The notes beneath the pieces are model-generated. The model was not told the origin of the DNA, searched no databases, and was given only the letters and a program-made list of their open reading frames with translations. Made by a program: the position numbers and the translations under genes. This document shows positions 17,304 to 26,154 of a stretch of 64,000 nt of DNA, in pieces. Each line of letters starts with the position of its first letter. Position 1 is the first letter of the stretch. This DNA comes from Pseudoalteromonas undina (lineage in GTDB: Bacteria; Pseudomonadota; Gammaproteobacteria; Enterobacterales; Alteromonadaceae): positions 2,232,501 to 2,296,500 of the forward strand of contig NZ_AHCF03000003.1 of NCBI RefSeq assembly GCF_000238275.3. The letters are read 5' to 3'.

Positions 17304-18185
17304 TTATGCTACTTGGCTGTTACGATGATTAAGCAACGCAGAAAAATACACATCTTCTAGGTTTGCGTTACTCGTTTCAAAGCCTTCGGGTGCTTGCTCT
17401 GCTAATACATGTAATATGGTTTGCCCAGCAAATAAGCGTTTTGAAATAACAGGCAGTTGTGATTCAAGCTCTTGCGCTTCTTCTTGGCTCATGGCCTTGC
17501 GCCAAATTTGCCCTTGCAGTTTATCGGTAAGGGCAATTGGGTTACCCTCTAATAGTATTTTACCGCCAGCCAGTACAGCCATGTTTGGGCAAAGCTCTGC
17601 TACATCTTCAACAATGTGGGTCGATAATATAACTACTTTTTGCTCGCCTAAGCTTACTAACAAGTTATGAAAACGATTTCGCTCCTCAGGATCTAAACCT
17701 GCAGTTGGCTCATCAACAATTAGTAAATCAGGGTCGCCCAATAATGCTTGTGCAATACCAAAACGCTGGCGCATACCCCCCGAAAAACCACTAACGGCTT
17801 TTGAGCGATGTTGATATAAATTAGTATGTGCAAGCAAGCCTTCCACCGACTCTTTACGTTCTGCTTTGTTGTGAATACCTTTTAAAACAGCCATATGATC
17901 GAGTAAATCGTAAGCGTTAACACGCGGATATACACCAAAATCTTGTGGTAAATAGCCTAAACGCTGACGCAATGCTTGTGGGTCTTTAAACACATCAATG
18001 CCATCAAAAGTAATAGAGCCCTGATCAGCTGACTGCAATGTAGAAATAGTTCGCATTAACGACGATTTACCCGCACCATTTGGCCCAAGTAATCCGAACA
18101 TACCTTTACCAATTGATAAATCAACACCTTGAAGTGCATGTACGCCGTTGTCGTAGGTTTTTGATAACCCTGTTATTGATAGCAT
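17304..18185 (-). CDS. ABC transporter ATP-binding protein
   Basis: This is the nucleotide-binding subunit for the downstream permease/peptidase fusion. It has Walker A GPNGAGKS (34-41), Q-loop near GYLPQDFGVYP, signature FSGGMRQR, Walker B DLLIVDEPTAGLD and the switch His in LSTHIVED. The 293 residues include a C-terminal extension of about 80 after the ATPase core (SNANLEDVYFSALL), which is normal for ABC-2 exporters. A GGAAG site lies close to the ATG. The pair form a two-gene operon starting here. Confidence 0.92.
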   Translation of the reverse strand: MLSITGLSKTYDNGVHALQGVDLSIGKGMFGLLGPNGAGKSSLMRTISTLQSADQGSITFDGIDVFKDPQALRQRLGYLPQDFGVYPRVNAYDLLDHMAVLKGIHNKAERKESVEGLLAHTNLYQHRSKAVSGFSGGMRQRFGIAQALLGDPDLLIVDEPTAGLDPEERNRFHNLLVSLGEQKVVILSTHIVEDVAELCPNMAVLAGGKILLEGNPIALTDKLQGQIWRKAMSQEEAQELESQLPVISKRLFAGQTILHVLAEQAPEGFETSNANLEDVYFSALLNHRNSQVA

Positions 18186-18374
18186 TTTTTACTTCCTTGA
18201 ATTGTAAGTATTATTTTTATGCTGCTTTATACCACATTAAAAACAGGAACATAAGTTAGTAACTAGTTAACTTTGTAACAATAAATAAACAGAAATTCAT
18301 TCTAATAACACTTGCTTAGAAATGAGCCTCTCGGTATAAAAACAAAACACTCTAAAAATAAGAAGCGAACAGCC

Positions 18375-19052
18375 ATGCAAGATCACAAAAGCCAACCATT
18401 AACCGATTTTATAGAATACCCGCCAGAGGCAATGCTCTCGCGCGCAAAGGAGTTTTTACAAACGAGCCAGCGCCGTCATAGTATTCGCAGTTTTAGTAAC
18501 CGCCAGGTGCCAAAAGAAATCATTGAAACCTGTATAAAAGCAGCAGGTACAGCGCCTAGTGGCGCAAACCACCAGCCATGGCATTTTGTAGCCATTAATA
18601 GTAGTGATGTTAAAAAGCAAATACGAGAGGCTGCTGAAAAACTAGAGCGCTCTTTTTATGAAGGTCGCGCAGGCGAAGAATGGCTTGATGCATTGAAACC
18701 ATTAGGTACCGATGCTAATAAACCCTATTTAGAGCACGCACCATGGTTGATTGCAGTGTTTAGTCAAAAAAAGGGGGGTGTAAATACGAACGATAAAAAC
18801 ACTAATTACTATGTACATGAATCGGTAGGGCTGGCCACTGGTTTTTTAATTCAAGCACTACATCGAGCAGGCCTTGCAACCCTGACCCACACCCCAAAAC
18901 CAATGAGCTTTTTAACCGATATTTGTGGCCGTGATAAAGACAACGAACGTCCTTATATGCTATTAATTGCAGGCTACCCCGATGAGCATGCAACGGTGCC
19001 TCTGCATGCACTTGATAAAAAATCGCTGGATGAAATAGCCACATTTATTTAA
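18375..19052 (+). CDS. Nitroreductase family protein (iodotyrosine-dehalogenase-like)
   Basis: A flavin (FMN) oxidoreductase of the nitroreductase fold, 225 residues from the ATG at 18375. The FMN-binding start RRHSIRSFSNRQVP lies near 27-40, and GTAPSGANHQPWHFVAINS near 56-74 holds the phosphate-binding and isoalloxazine contacts. The C-terminal THTPKPMSFL and LIAGYP match the branch that includes iodotyrosine dehalogenase homologues. The physiological substrate cannot be read from sequence. Its ribosome site is weak. It ends 12 nt from the convergent RND adaptor gene with no clear hairpin between. Confidence 0.85.
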   Translation: MQDHKSQPLTDFIEYPPEAMLSRAKEFLQTSQRRHSIRSFSNRQVPKEIIETCIKAAGTAPSGANHQPWHFVAINSSDVKKQIREAAEKLERSFYEGRAGEEWLDALKPLGTDANKPYLEHAPWLIAVFSQKKGGVNTNDKNTNYYVHESVGLATGFLIQALHRAGLATLTHTPKPMSFLTDICGRDKDNERPYMLLIAGYPDEHATVPLHALDKKSLDEIATFI

Positions 19053-19064
19053 CCCGAACTCTGA

Positions 19065-20132
19065 TTATTTAGTTATTGGTTGATAATCCACTGCTATTTT
19101 ATCGCCAGCTTTAAGGCCCGTAATAACATGTTGCTGATTATCAAACTGCTCACCTAAGCGTACAAAGCGACGCTCAATTTTGTCAGCGCTAATGACATAC
19201 ATCATACTAAGCTGTCCAAAATCATGTATCCAACGAGGAGCTACCAGTACACCTTGGGTGCTTTTAAACGGTAAATGCAATTGTGCATATAACCCAGGGA
19301 GCATCCCTGGCTGTGGTTCAATTTCTAGTCGTATAAGTAAGCTACGTGCAGCGTTATCAACAACAGGTATAATTTCACTGATACTTGCGGCTGTTGTTAT
19401 ATCGAGCGAAGGCAAACTCACGTTTAAACGATCGCCTAATTTAAGCTTTACTGCTTGTTGCTCTCGTACATTAAAGGCAAGTTGAAGTTGCTTTGGATTG
19501 TAAAGCGTTAACAACGGTATACCAGGTGTGGCTGTATCGCCAGGTTCGGCTAAACGCTCAACAACGACACCAGATATAGGGGCTTTAATTTGCGTGTAGT
19601 TAAGTGATACTTGCGCCTGGATTTGCTGCTGCTTTGCTCCAGCTAAGTTGGCAGTTAAGTTATCAAATTTTGCTTTAGCATCATCAAGCTCACTCACTGG
19701 TACTAACCCTTTTGCCTGTAACTCAGTTACTCTAATAAGTTGCTTTTTAGCTTGGTTTAATGAGGCTTGCACCGCATTAATATTTGCCTCACTTTGTGCC
19801 AGCATCGCTTTAAAGTCATCTTGCTTAAGGGTGATCAATAAGTCACCTTGACTAACCTTATCACCGGCGCGCACTTTAAATTGCTTTACTTGTGCCATTA
19901 CATTTGACGAAATTTGGGTGTTTTGTTTCGCAATTACACTCCCCGGTACATGCTCTGTTCGCGAAATAGTTTGCAGCTCAACAGTGACCACCTCACCTTG
20001 ATATTGAGTAACTGGCATCTCTTTTAACCCTGCAGGTTGTTTATCACTAAAGCTACCGGCCATGTATAACACTGCTACAATAACCACAACCAATGCACTG
20101 ATTGCGCCTAAAACTTTTGATTTACCCTGCAT
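19065..20132 (-). CDS. RND efflux periplasmic adaptor subunit
   Basis: This is the membrane-fusion protein that links an RND pump to an outer-membrane channel. The 355 residues have an N-terminal membrane anchor (about 8-26), a biotinyl-lipoyl half-motif (VKQFKVRAGDKVSQGDLLIT, near 82-101), a coiled-coil hairpin (about 108-165), the second lipoyl half (IKAPISGVVVERLAEPGD) and beta-barrel domains. It overlaps the permease gene by 11 nt, so the two are translationally coupled. No TolC-like gene is nearby, so a channel encoded elsewhere must serve. Confidence 0.92.
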   Translation of the reverse strand: MQGKSKVLGAISALVVVIVAVLYMAGSFSDKQPAGLKEMPVTQYQGEVVTVELQTISRTEHVPGSVIAKQNTQISSNVMAQVKQFKVRAGDKVSQGDLLITLKQDDFKAMLAQSEANINAVQASLNQAKKQLIRVTELQAKGLVPVSELDDAKAKFDNLTANLAGAKQQQIQAQVSLNYTQIKAPISGVVVERLAEPGDTATPGIPLLTLYNPKQLQLAFNVREQQAVKLKLGDRLNVSLPSLDITTAASISEIIPVVDNAARSLLIRLEIEPQPGMLPGLYAQLHLPFKSTQGVLVAPRWIHDFGQLSMMYVISADKIERRFVRLGEQFDNQQHVITGLKAGDKIAVDYQPITK

Positions 20133-23100
20133 GTGCTTCTTCCTCTGGGTTTGTAAACACTAAATAATAAACAAGCGGTACAACAAATAACGAAAATACG
20201 GTAGACGCCACGATGCCAAAAATAATTGCTATGGCTAACCCGCTAAATACTGGGTCAAGTGTGATCACTAAGTTACCTAACAAAGTAGTTCCGGCGGTTA
20301 ATAATACTGGGCGCATTCGTACCGTCCCTGCAGCAATAAGTGCCTCTTTTATTGCCATCCCCTGAGCACGTGCTTGGTTAATAAATTCGACTAAAATAAG
20401 TGAGTTACGAACGACAATACCTGCTAAGGCAATCATGCCTATCATCGCAGTAGCGGTAAATAATACCGGCTCAGGAGCCCCCGCTATGGTGCGTTCACCA
20501 AATTGATTGAGTAACCAAAACCCAGGCATAATACCAATCACAGTTAATGGAATAGCCGACATGATAATCAGCGATAAACTCGCCGACTGTGTTTGTACCC
20601 GTAAAATAATAAATATAGCACTGAGCGCAAAGGCAAAAGCAATGCCCATATCCCTGAACACATCAATGGTGATACGCCACTCACCTTCACCACTAAAGTT
20701 AACATCAGTTCCTTGCGGTAATTGCCATGGCGCGGTTCCACCATTATTAAAAAAGTGCCGTGTTAACCACGCGTTTTTTTCAAATCCTTCATTGCGTGCG
20801 TTCAAATCGGCATTTACATCCGCAATAACCTCTGCAGGCGTGCGTCCATTTAGTTCGGCCATCACATAAATAACGTCACGCTGATCTTTACGCATTAGTG
20901 TGTCGGCCACGTTTAATGGTTTAAACTCTCCCAGCTCTGAAAGCGACACTAAAGGTCTGGGGGCACTTGTTATACCTAACTCATTACTGGTTTTAGCTAA
21001 GTCCCTATCCCCTCTTACTTGCAGTGTAAGTAATTGTGAAAGCTGATTACGTTCGCTATAAGGCAATTGTAATTGTATAGGGACTGGCTGAGTTTCATCG
21101 CTTACGTACAACACTCCAACCTGTTGCCCCTGCGAAGCAATACTGAGTGTTTGTGCAATATTTTGGGTAGCAATAGCACTGAGCGCAGCTTTGGTTTTAT
21201 CTGTAATAAAGCGCTGTAATGGCGCAGGAGCAACCAAAGAGGTATCAACCTCAACAACATGAGGTTCTTGGCGTAAACGTGCTGCAACATGTTGAGCAGC
21301 CTGCCTATGGGTATGCTCATCAACAAAGGGATCACGATACACTTCAGCAACTAAAGTACTCAACACCGGTGGCCCAGGTGGTACCTCGACCACTTTGATA
21401 ACAATGCCATTTTTTGCTAAAGGAGCAAGTTGTTCGCGTAGCCGCATAACCACACCATGCGATTGATGATCTCGTGCTGATTTATCCACCAGCAATACTC
21501 TGAGCTCTGCTAAGTTAGCGGCTTCACGGCGATAATAACCACGCACCATGCCATTAAAATCCATACTGGAGGGCTGCCCAATATATGCGGCTATTTCACT
21601 TACTTCATTTAACTGCCATGTGAGGGTTTGAATCTGCTTAGTAAATGCAGCCGTGCTCTCTAGACTAGTACCCTCTGGCATATCTATAAGTACTTGCAGC
21701 TCATTTTTATTATCAAAAGGCAGGAGCTTTAATGGCACCAAGCGCATCACGGGTAACATGGCGCTGATAATAAACAATCCTAACGTTATCCATAGCACCC
21801 ATTTAGCTCGCCCTTTTGAGGCAAGTAATGGACTGAGTAGTCTTTGGTATAAACCCGCTTTAGGTTCAAGATCAGGTTGTTCTAAGGTGTTTGGTTTAAG
21901 CAATTTCATTGCCAGCCAAGGAGTGACAAAAAAAGCTACCAAAGTAGACACCATGACACTAATGGGCACGTTGAACGCCATAGGTGCCATATATGGCCCC
22001 ATCATGCCGGTAATAAACGCCAGTGGAATAAACGCCACCATTATAGTGAGTGTCGACATAAGCAAGGCATTTCGAATTTCGCTCATTGCGCCAACAACAT
22101 GTTGTTTTTTATCGCCTTTATTATTTATGAAGCGACTAATATTATCAATACCCGTGATTGGGTCGTCTACCAGTAAGCCTAATGATAAAATAAGCGCAAA
22201 TAAGGTCACCCGATTAATGGTGTAACCAAATGCAAAATCTAATGAGAGTGTAATGCCATAACAAATAGGAACCGCCAGCCCAACCACTACGGCAGGACGC
22301 CAACCTAAAAACACGCCAACAAATATCACCACAGTAAACACTGCAAACACTAAACTTGATGTGAGGTTATTTACTTTTTCATTCGCAGTTTGGCCATAAT
22401 CTCTAAGTACTGTATAGCTAACTTCTGGTGGCAGTAAGGTATTTGCAAGTTCATTCATCGTGGTATGAACATCATTTGCAACAGCAACCGCATTAGTCCC
22501 TGTTTGCTTGGCTACGCTTAAAGTAACCATAGGCAGCTGCTGCTGATCAGTAGATTGCGCTAACCATTGGTAATGCTCAGTTTCACTAGGGCCATCGCTG
22601 ACTGTTGCAATGTCCATCAAGTAAACACTTTTACCATTAACCACATTAACAACTAATTGCTCTACCGCTGATTGTGTTCTTAGTACATCACCTGCCTGAA
22701 TTGCAATTTGCTGCTGATTATCAACCACACTCCCTACTTGAGTGAGTTGGTTTGATACATTTAATGCGTAAAAAACATCGTTTACCGTGGTTTGATGGGC
22801 AGCCAGTGCGCTGGCATTTAAATTGATGGTAAGAGTACGCGTACGCCCCGAAATTACTTTAACTTCACTGGTATGCTCAATGCGTTGTAAACTATTAGCA
22901 ATTTCGTTAGCAAAACGAGTTAGTTCGTAATCACCATAGAGTTGCGGGTCTTTACTGTAGAGGCCTAACATCACAATAGGCACGTCATCTACTTCTATTG
23001 GACGAATTTGCCAACTTTTGATCACCGATGCCATTGTATGCTGATAACTATTTAATTTTGCATAGGTATCTAAAATAGCTTGCTCGCGGTTGTGCCCTAC

Positions 23101-23397
23101 TTCAAAACGCAACGTAACCACTGTACTGTTAGTTTGTGTGGTTGAGTAAATATGCTCAACTCCCACCAGCTGAGCCAGTAACTTCTCGAGCGGTTGTGTT
23201 ACTAACCTAGCGACTTCAGGCGCCTCAACGTTAGGTGCTGATACATAAATATCGAGCATGGGCACAGTAATTTGCGGCTCTTCTTCTCGAGGTGTTTGAT
23301 TTAGTGCAAATACCCCAAGTAACAAAGACATCACAAAAATAACAATCGGAATGCGACCACTTAAACTACTTTTTACCGCATTGTCTATTAAGCTCAT
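20122..23397 (-). CDS. RND efflux transporter permease subunit
   Basis: This is the proton-driven inner-membrane pump of the AcrB/MMPL-like superfamily, 1091 residues. It has twelve hydrophobic segments with two large periplasmic loops. TM4 carries the paired acidic residues in LILSLGLLVDDPITGIDN (near 402-419), a variant of the usual GLVVDDAIVVVEN. The pore and docking regions are intact, for example PREEEPQITVPMLDIYVSAP near 36-55. It starts 5 nt after the ArsR-family gene, so regulator, pump and adaptor form one operon. The substrate is unknown; the regulator suggests a link to sulfide or persulfide stress. Confidence 0.93.
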   Translation of the reverse strand: MSLIDNAVKSSLSGRIPIVIFVMSLLLGVFALNQTPREEEPQITVPMLDIYVSAPNVEAPEVARLVTQPLEKLLAQLVGVEHIYSTTQTNSTVVTLRFEVGHNREQAILDTYAKLNSYQHTMASVIKSWQIRPIEVDDVPIVMLGLYSKDPQLYGDYELTRFANEIANSLQRIEHTSEVKVISGRTRTLTINLNASALAAHQTTVNDVFYALNVSNQLTQVGSVVDNQQQIAIQAGDVLRTQSAVEQLVVNVVNGKSVYLMDIATVSDGPSETEHYQWLAQSTDQQQLPMVTLSVAKQTGTNAVAVANDVHTTMNELANTLLPPEVSYTVLRDYGQTANEKVNNLTSSLVFAVFTVVIFVGVFLGWRPAVVVGLAVPICYGITLSLDFAFGYTINRVTLFALILSLGLLVDDPITGIDNISRFINNKGDKKQHVVGAMSEIRNALLMSTLTIMVAFIPLAFITGMMGPYMAPMAFNVPISVMVSTLVAFFVTPWLAMKLLKPNTLEQPDLEPKAGLYQRLLSPLLASKGRAKWVLWITLGLFIISAMLPVMRLVPLKLLPFDNKNELQVLIDMPEGTSLESTAAFTKQIQTLTWQLNEVSEIAAYIGQPSSMDFNGMVRGYYRREAANLAELRVLLVDKSARDHQSHGVVMRLREQLAPLAKNGIVIKVVEVPPGPPVLSTLVAEVYRDPFVDEHTHRQAAQHVAARLRQEPHVVEVDTSLVAPAPLQRFITDKTKAALSAIATQNIAQTLSIASQGQQVGVLYVSDETQPVPIQLQLPYSERNQLSQLLTLQVRGDRDLAKTSNELGITSAPRPLVSLSELGEFKPLNVADTLMRKDQRDVIYVMAELNGRTPAEVIADVNADLNARNEGFEKNAWLTRHFFNNGGTAPWQLPQGTDVNFSGEGEWRITIDVFRDMGIAFAFALSAIFIILRVQTQSASLSLIIMSAIPLTVIGIMPGFWLLNQFGERTIAGAPEPVLFTATAMIGMIALAGIVVRNSLILVEFINQARAQGMAIKEALIAAGTVRMRPVLLTAGTTLLGNLVITLDPVFSGLAIAIIFGIVASTVFSLFVVPLVYYLVFTNPEEEAHAG

Positions 23398-23402
23398 CGC
23401 AC

Positions 23403-23705
23403 TTAGCCCTTACAAAATAACCCATACAAGGTACCAAGCAAAACGACTGCATTTTCATCAATGACACGATAATAAATTGTTTGGCTCTCGCGGCGCGTAG
23501 CCACAATATTTGCTTTACGCAACGCTGCTAAGTGCTGAGATAACGCAGACTGCGCTAATGGCACGGCTTCATTGAGCTGAGATACGCTCATTTCTGAATC
23601 TTGCAAAGAACATAAAATCATCAAGCGATTTTTATTGGCTAAAATTTTTAATAGCTGCTCGGCTTGTTCTACATTGCCGGCCATGGCAGTAAAGTCAATA
23701 TTCAT
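23403..23705 (-). CDS. ArsR-family regulator, SqrR/BigR-like persulfide-sensor type
   Basis: A 100-residue winged-helix repressor: ILANKNRLMILCSLQDSEMS (21-40), recognition helix QSALSQHLAALRKANIV near 52-68, and wing TRRESQTIYYRVID. It has just two cysteines, Cys32 and Cys98, 66 residues apart. This is the spacing of the redox pair Cys41/Cys107 in Rhodobacter SqrR, and the same pair occurs in BigR, where persulfide forms a tetrasulfide link and releases DNA. It is first in the RND operon and divergent from DUF2892 and rhodanese genes, which are standard BigR/YgaV targets. Three inverted repeats lie in the shared promoter region. Confidence 0.85.
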   Translation of the reverse strand: MNIDFTAMAGNVEQAEQLLKILANKNRLMILCSLQDSEMSVSQLNEAVPLAQSALSQHLAALRKANIVATRRESQTIYYRVIDENAVVLLGTLYGLFCKG

Positions 23706-23749
23706 ACTATGCTCTTATTCTAAAATAGAGTCTGAGTATAAGACGTTAG

Positions 23750-23794
23750 ATTAGAAAAGTCTAATATTAGATTTTACTAATATAGATAAATCTA
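23750..23794. promoter_or_regulatory. Cluster of three inverted repeats in the arsR/DUF2892 divergent region
   Basis: ATTAGA-aaag-TCTAAT (23750-23765), ATATTAG-attttа-CTAATAT (23764-23783, spacer six A/T bases) and TAGAT-aa-ATCTA (23783-23794) are consecutive perfect inverted repeats sharing TAGAT/ATCTA-type half-sites. They sit between the ArsR-family start and the DUF2892 start and are the probable operator for both directions. Confidence 0.7.
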
Positions 23795-23834
23795 ATATAG
23801 TGACTGTACTGAACTAAATAACTGGCCTACTATA

Positions 23835-24023
23835 ATGAAGCTAAATAACGCACTCAGACTAATCGCAGGCATAATGATTATTGTGTCGCTTTTATTGCAA
23901 ACTTATCATGATCCTAAGTGGATTTACTTTACAGCTTTTATCGCAGTAAATTTAATTCAATCAGCTTTTACTAGCTGGTGCCCAATGATCACTCTATTAC
24001 GCAAACTTGGCTTTAAGGAATAA
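23835..24023 (+). CDS. DUF2892 membrane protein (YgaP C-terminal-domain-like)
   Basis: This 62-residue inner-membrane protein has two hydrophobic helices (about 8-21 and 30-47) and the family ending SWCPMITLLRKLGF. In E. coli YgaP this domain is fused behind a rhodanese; here the two parts are separate genes, with the rhodanese 5 nt downstream. A role in thiocyanate or sulfane-sulfur handling at the membrane is known for YgaP and is inferred here. There is no clear Shine-Dalgarno, so initiation may occur near the 5' end of the transcript. Confidence 0.85.
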   Translation: MKLNNALRLIAGIMIIVSLLLQTYHDPKWIYFTAFIAVNLIQSAFTSWCPMITLLRKLGFKE

Positions 24024-24028
24024 ACACC

Positions 24029-24373
24029 ATGCTTACCCCTATTCCAGATTTACTAAAAATAATTACTCCTAATCAGCGTCGTATTGATGCCGAACAAGCA
24101 AAGAAAGAGCTTGAGCAAAATAAAGGATTGTTGATTGATGTACGAGAACCCGCTGAACATGCCACCAAAGCAGCTATAGGCGCTATAAACATTCCTCGCG
24201 GGCTACTTGAAATGAAGCTCATGGAAATAGAAAAAGACGCAGCCCGTCCTATTTATTTACATTGCGCTAGTGGTGCGCGCGCAACATTAAGTGCTGAAGC
24301 GCTGACACGCGTAGGCTACGAAAACGTGACAGTTATTACCTGTAAAGCAGAAGATGTTTGTCAGGCATTTTAA
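24029..24373 (+). CDS. Rhodanese-like sulfurtransferase
   Basis: A single-domain rhodanese of 114 residues that moves sulfane sulfur through an active-site cysteine. The loop CASGAR is at 79-84 with Cys79 as nucleophile. Other family marks are LLIDVREPAEHATKAAIGAI (34-53) and INIPRGLLEMKL. A second cysteine (TCKAEDVC near the end) could take part in relay. AAGGAA gives a good ribosome site. With DUF2892 upstream it forms a split YgaP, probably induced when the divergent ArsR-type repressor is oxidised. Confidence 0.9.
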   Translation: MLTPIPDLLKIITPNQRRIDAEQAKKELEQNKGLLIDVREPAEHATKAAIGAINIPRGLLEMKLMEIEKDAARPIYLHCASGARATLSAEALTRVGYENVTVITCKAEDVCQAF

Positions 24374-24391
24374 ATGCTAAGAATTAAATTA

Positions 24392-24420
24392 CTCGGCGAT
24401 CAACCGATCGCTGAGCTTTG
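24392..24420 (+). terminator. Terminator of the DUF2892-rhodanese operon
   Basis: CTCGGCGATC (24392-24401) and GATCGCTGAG (24406-24415) form a 10-bp stem with one G-U pair and an AACC loop, then CTTTG. It starts 18 nt after the rhodanese stop. The T-run is short. Confidence 0.65.
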
Positions 24421-24532
24421 TAACATAATCCAAATTAGAGAATTACAATGCTCAATTAAAATCAAAGATTGAAATTAATAAACTTCAAAGCTAGTGTATA
24501 TAAAAAAGGAACACTCGTCTAAGGAAGACTTT

Positions 24533-25429
24533 ATGAAAAAAGTTGCAGCTTTATTATTTTTACTCGGCATTGCTCACTCTGTAAATGCTGATGACAGCAT
24601 AACCTTAATGGTATGTGAAGATTGTAATAATGACAGAGCCTCTGAACTAGCAAAAAGCAATGCACCATTAACTCAATGCCACACTACACTCTCTAATCAA
24701 AAAGCAGCGATTGCTGATCAAACATGTGATTCCAATCCGCATAAAGTTATTATTGTGGATGTCTCTGGTAACAACCATTCTGCATTTTTTGTAGGAAATC
24801 ATAGTAAAAATGGGTCAGGTAAATATACAGAAGCTACGATATTAAATAAAAATGATCTTATTGCTATATCTAAACAAAAAGCAATTGATGAGCGTTTCTC
24901 AACATTTAAACACACTCTTCAGACTGAACTAGGCCTAATGTCATTTCATCAAATAAGTCAGCCTTCTCCTCTAGATAGACAAAACAACTGCCCCTCCCAT
25001 ATAAATAGTGCAGTAAAGGCTGTATTTGAAGAATATACATCATCACGAATTCAAAACTGGGTAAATCATAAAGTTGAAAAGAATATTAAAAACCCTGATA
25101 GCTTTTTTACATCAAAACCGATCATAGTTGGTGAAACCTTGTATCGGAATCCATGGAGTGAAATAAGTAAGAATTTAAATTTAGAAGTAAACCTTAACAA
25201 CGGGAGCGACACGCAATACCGTGTTATTTTTTTAGCAAAGTGGATAAAAGAGCTAGGTGCGTTCACTTTATCGGTAAACCCTTATTTAACTTATTTAGAC
25301 GGTATTGCATTAAATCACTTTAAAATATCGGCACCATCAATCTCCCATTGCTTAGAAAGTGCTCTAGATAAAAACCTGTCATCATCAATATCTTCATATA
25401 TTTCGAATACTAATACTGAAGATACCTAG
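24533..25429 (+). CDS. Exported cysteine-containing protein, unknown function
   Basis: I do not recognise a family. The ATG at 24533 has AAGGAA upstream and gives a 298-residue protein with a clear signal peptide (MKKVAALLFLLGIAHSVNA). The mature part starts DDSITLMVCEDCNND, with a CxxC pair, and contains six cysteines in all, an even number that suits disulfides in the periplasm. No membrane helix follows. There is no catalytic motif I can name. It stands alone between two hairpins. Confidence 0.7.
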   Translation: MKKVAALLFLLGIAHSVNADDSITLMVCEDCNNDRASELAKSNAPLTQCHTTLSNQKAAIADQTCDSNPHKVIIVDVSGNNHSAFFVGNHSKNGSGKYTEATILNKNDLIAISKQKAIDERFSTFKHTLQTELGLMSFHQISQPSPLDRQNNCPSHINSAVKAVFEEYTSSRIQNWVNHKVEKNIKNPDSFFTSKPIIVGETLYRNPWSEISKNLNLEVNLNNGSDTQYRVIFLAKWIKELGAFTLSVNPYLTYLDGIALNHFKISAPSISHCLESALDKNLSSSISSYISNTNTEDT

Positions 25430-25439
25430 GATTAGCATG

Positions 25440-25468
25440 TTGTAGGCATCATCGGATGATGCCTACAA
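25440..25468. repeat. Perfect 13-bp hairpin
   Basis: TTGTAGGCATCAT and ATGATGCCTACAA are exact inverse copies with a CGG loop, 10 nt after the stop of the exported protein gene. No T-run follows on either strand, but stem stability makes it a likely transcript-end structure. Confidence 0.65.
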
Positions 25469-25534
25469 ATAAACAAGCCAAAAAGTAATCTCTACTTAAC
25501 CATATTCCATTAACTCCCTATTTAAATGACCTGA

Positions 25535-26077
25535 TCATCTTTTTTCTTCAAGGAGTGTAACTAGCATTTGTTCGATATTTTTCACACTGTAGGCCAGCGA
25601 GCGAATAAGTTCGACTTGGCTTTGTGGCTCGTCTTGTTTTGCTTGAGCGGGTTGTTCTGCCGTGAGGTTATCTTTTTGAGTTAAAATGGCTTCACGAAAT
25701 TCACTGGCATCAACTACCCCAAGTAACGATACCAACGCACCATGCCCCGACTGCCCTGCTGTTTCAAAACTTAACCGGTATAAGCCAAACATGCGCATTA
25801 GCGGCCCCTGACTCAACCCGACATCGGTGATTTTTTCTAGTGGAATCGATTTTTCTTCTTTAAATAAAATACCGCGCTTCACCACTAGCTTGCGCTCTAG
25901 TAAATCGGCCGACATAGCGGCTAATACTCGACTTGCGACTAGCCACACTAAAAGTAATACAACGGGTAAAAGCACAATAGTTACAACTGGAAAAAGGCTA
26001 AATATTGCAGCTAAACACATCCAGTACTGTTTGACTTTGCTATCAAAAGTAGCACTTTTTAAAATTATATTAGACAT
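25535..26077 (-). CDS. Bacterial PH-domain membrane protein (YdbS-like)
   Basis: A 180-residue inner-membrane protein with a hydrophobic hairpin (about 18-54) followed by a bPH2 (DUF304) domain, RKLVVKRGILFKEEKSIPLE (about 61-80) and ITDVGLSQGPLMRMFGLYRL. A charged glutamine-rich linker leads to a C-terminal helix (SLAYSVKNIEQMLVTLLEEKR). The role of such proteins is not well defined; membrane-stress functions have been proposed for relatives. It lies 77 nt downstream of the LysE-family gene on the same strand. Confidence 0.8.
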   Translation of the reverse strand: MSNIILKSATFDSKVKQYWMCLAAIFSLFPVVTIVLLPVVLLLVWLVASRVLAAMSADLLERKLVVKRGILFKEEKSIPLEKITDVGLSQGPLMRMFGLYRLSFETAGQSGHGALVSLLGVVDASEFREAILTQKDNLTAEQPAQAKQDEPQSQVELIRSLAYSVKNIEQMLVTLLEEKR

Positions 26078-26154
26078 CGTTTTATCACTTTTAAATTATA
26101 GTTTTTTTAAGTTACATTAATTACCAACTGTACGCAATTCAATCACTTTGATAG

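Noticed and set aside
21653..22225. A 190-codon open frame on the plus strand inside the RND permease gene
   Set aside because: It lies wholly antisense to a well-conserved coding region and shows no domain or ribosome site.
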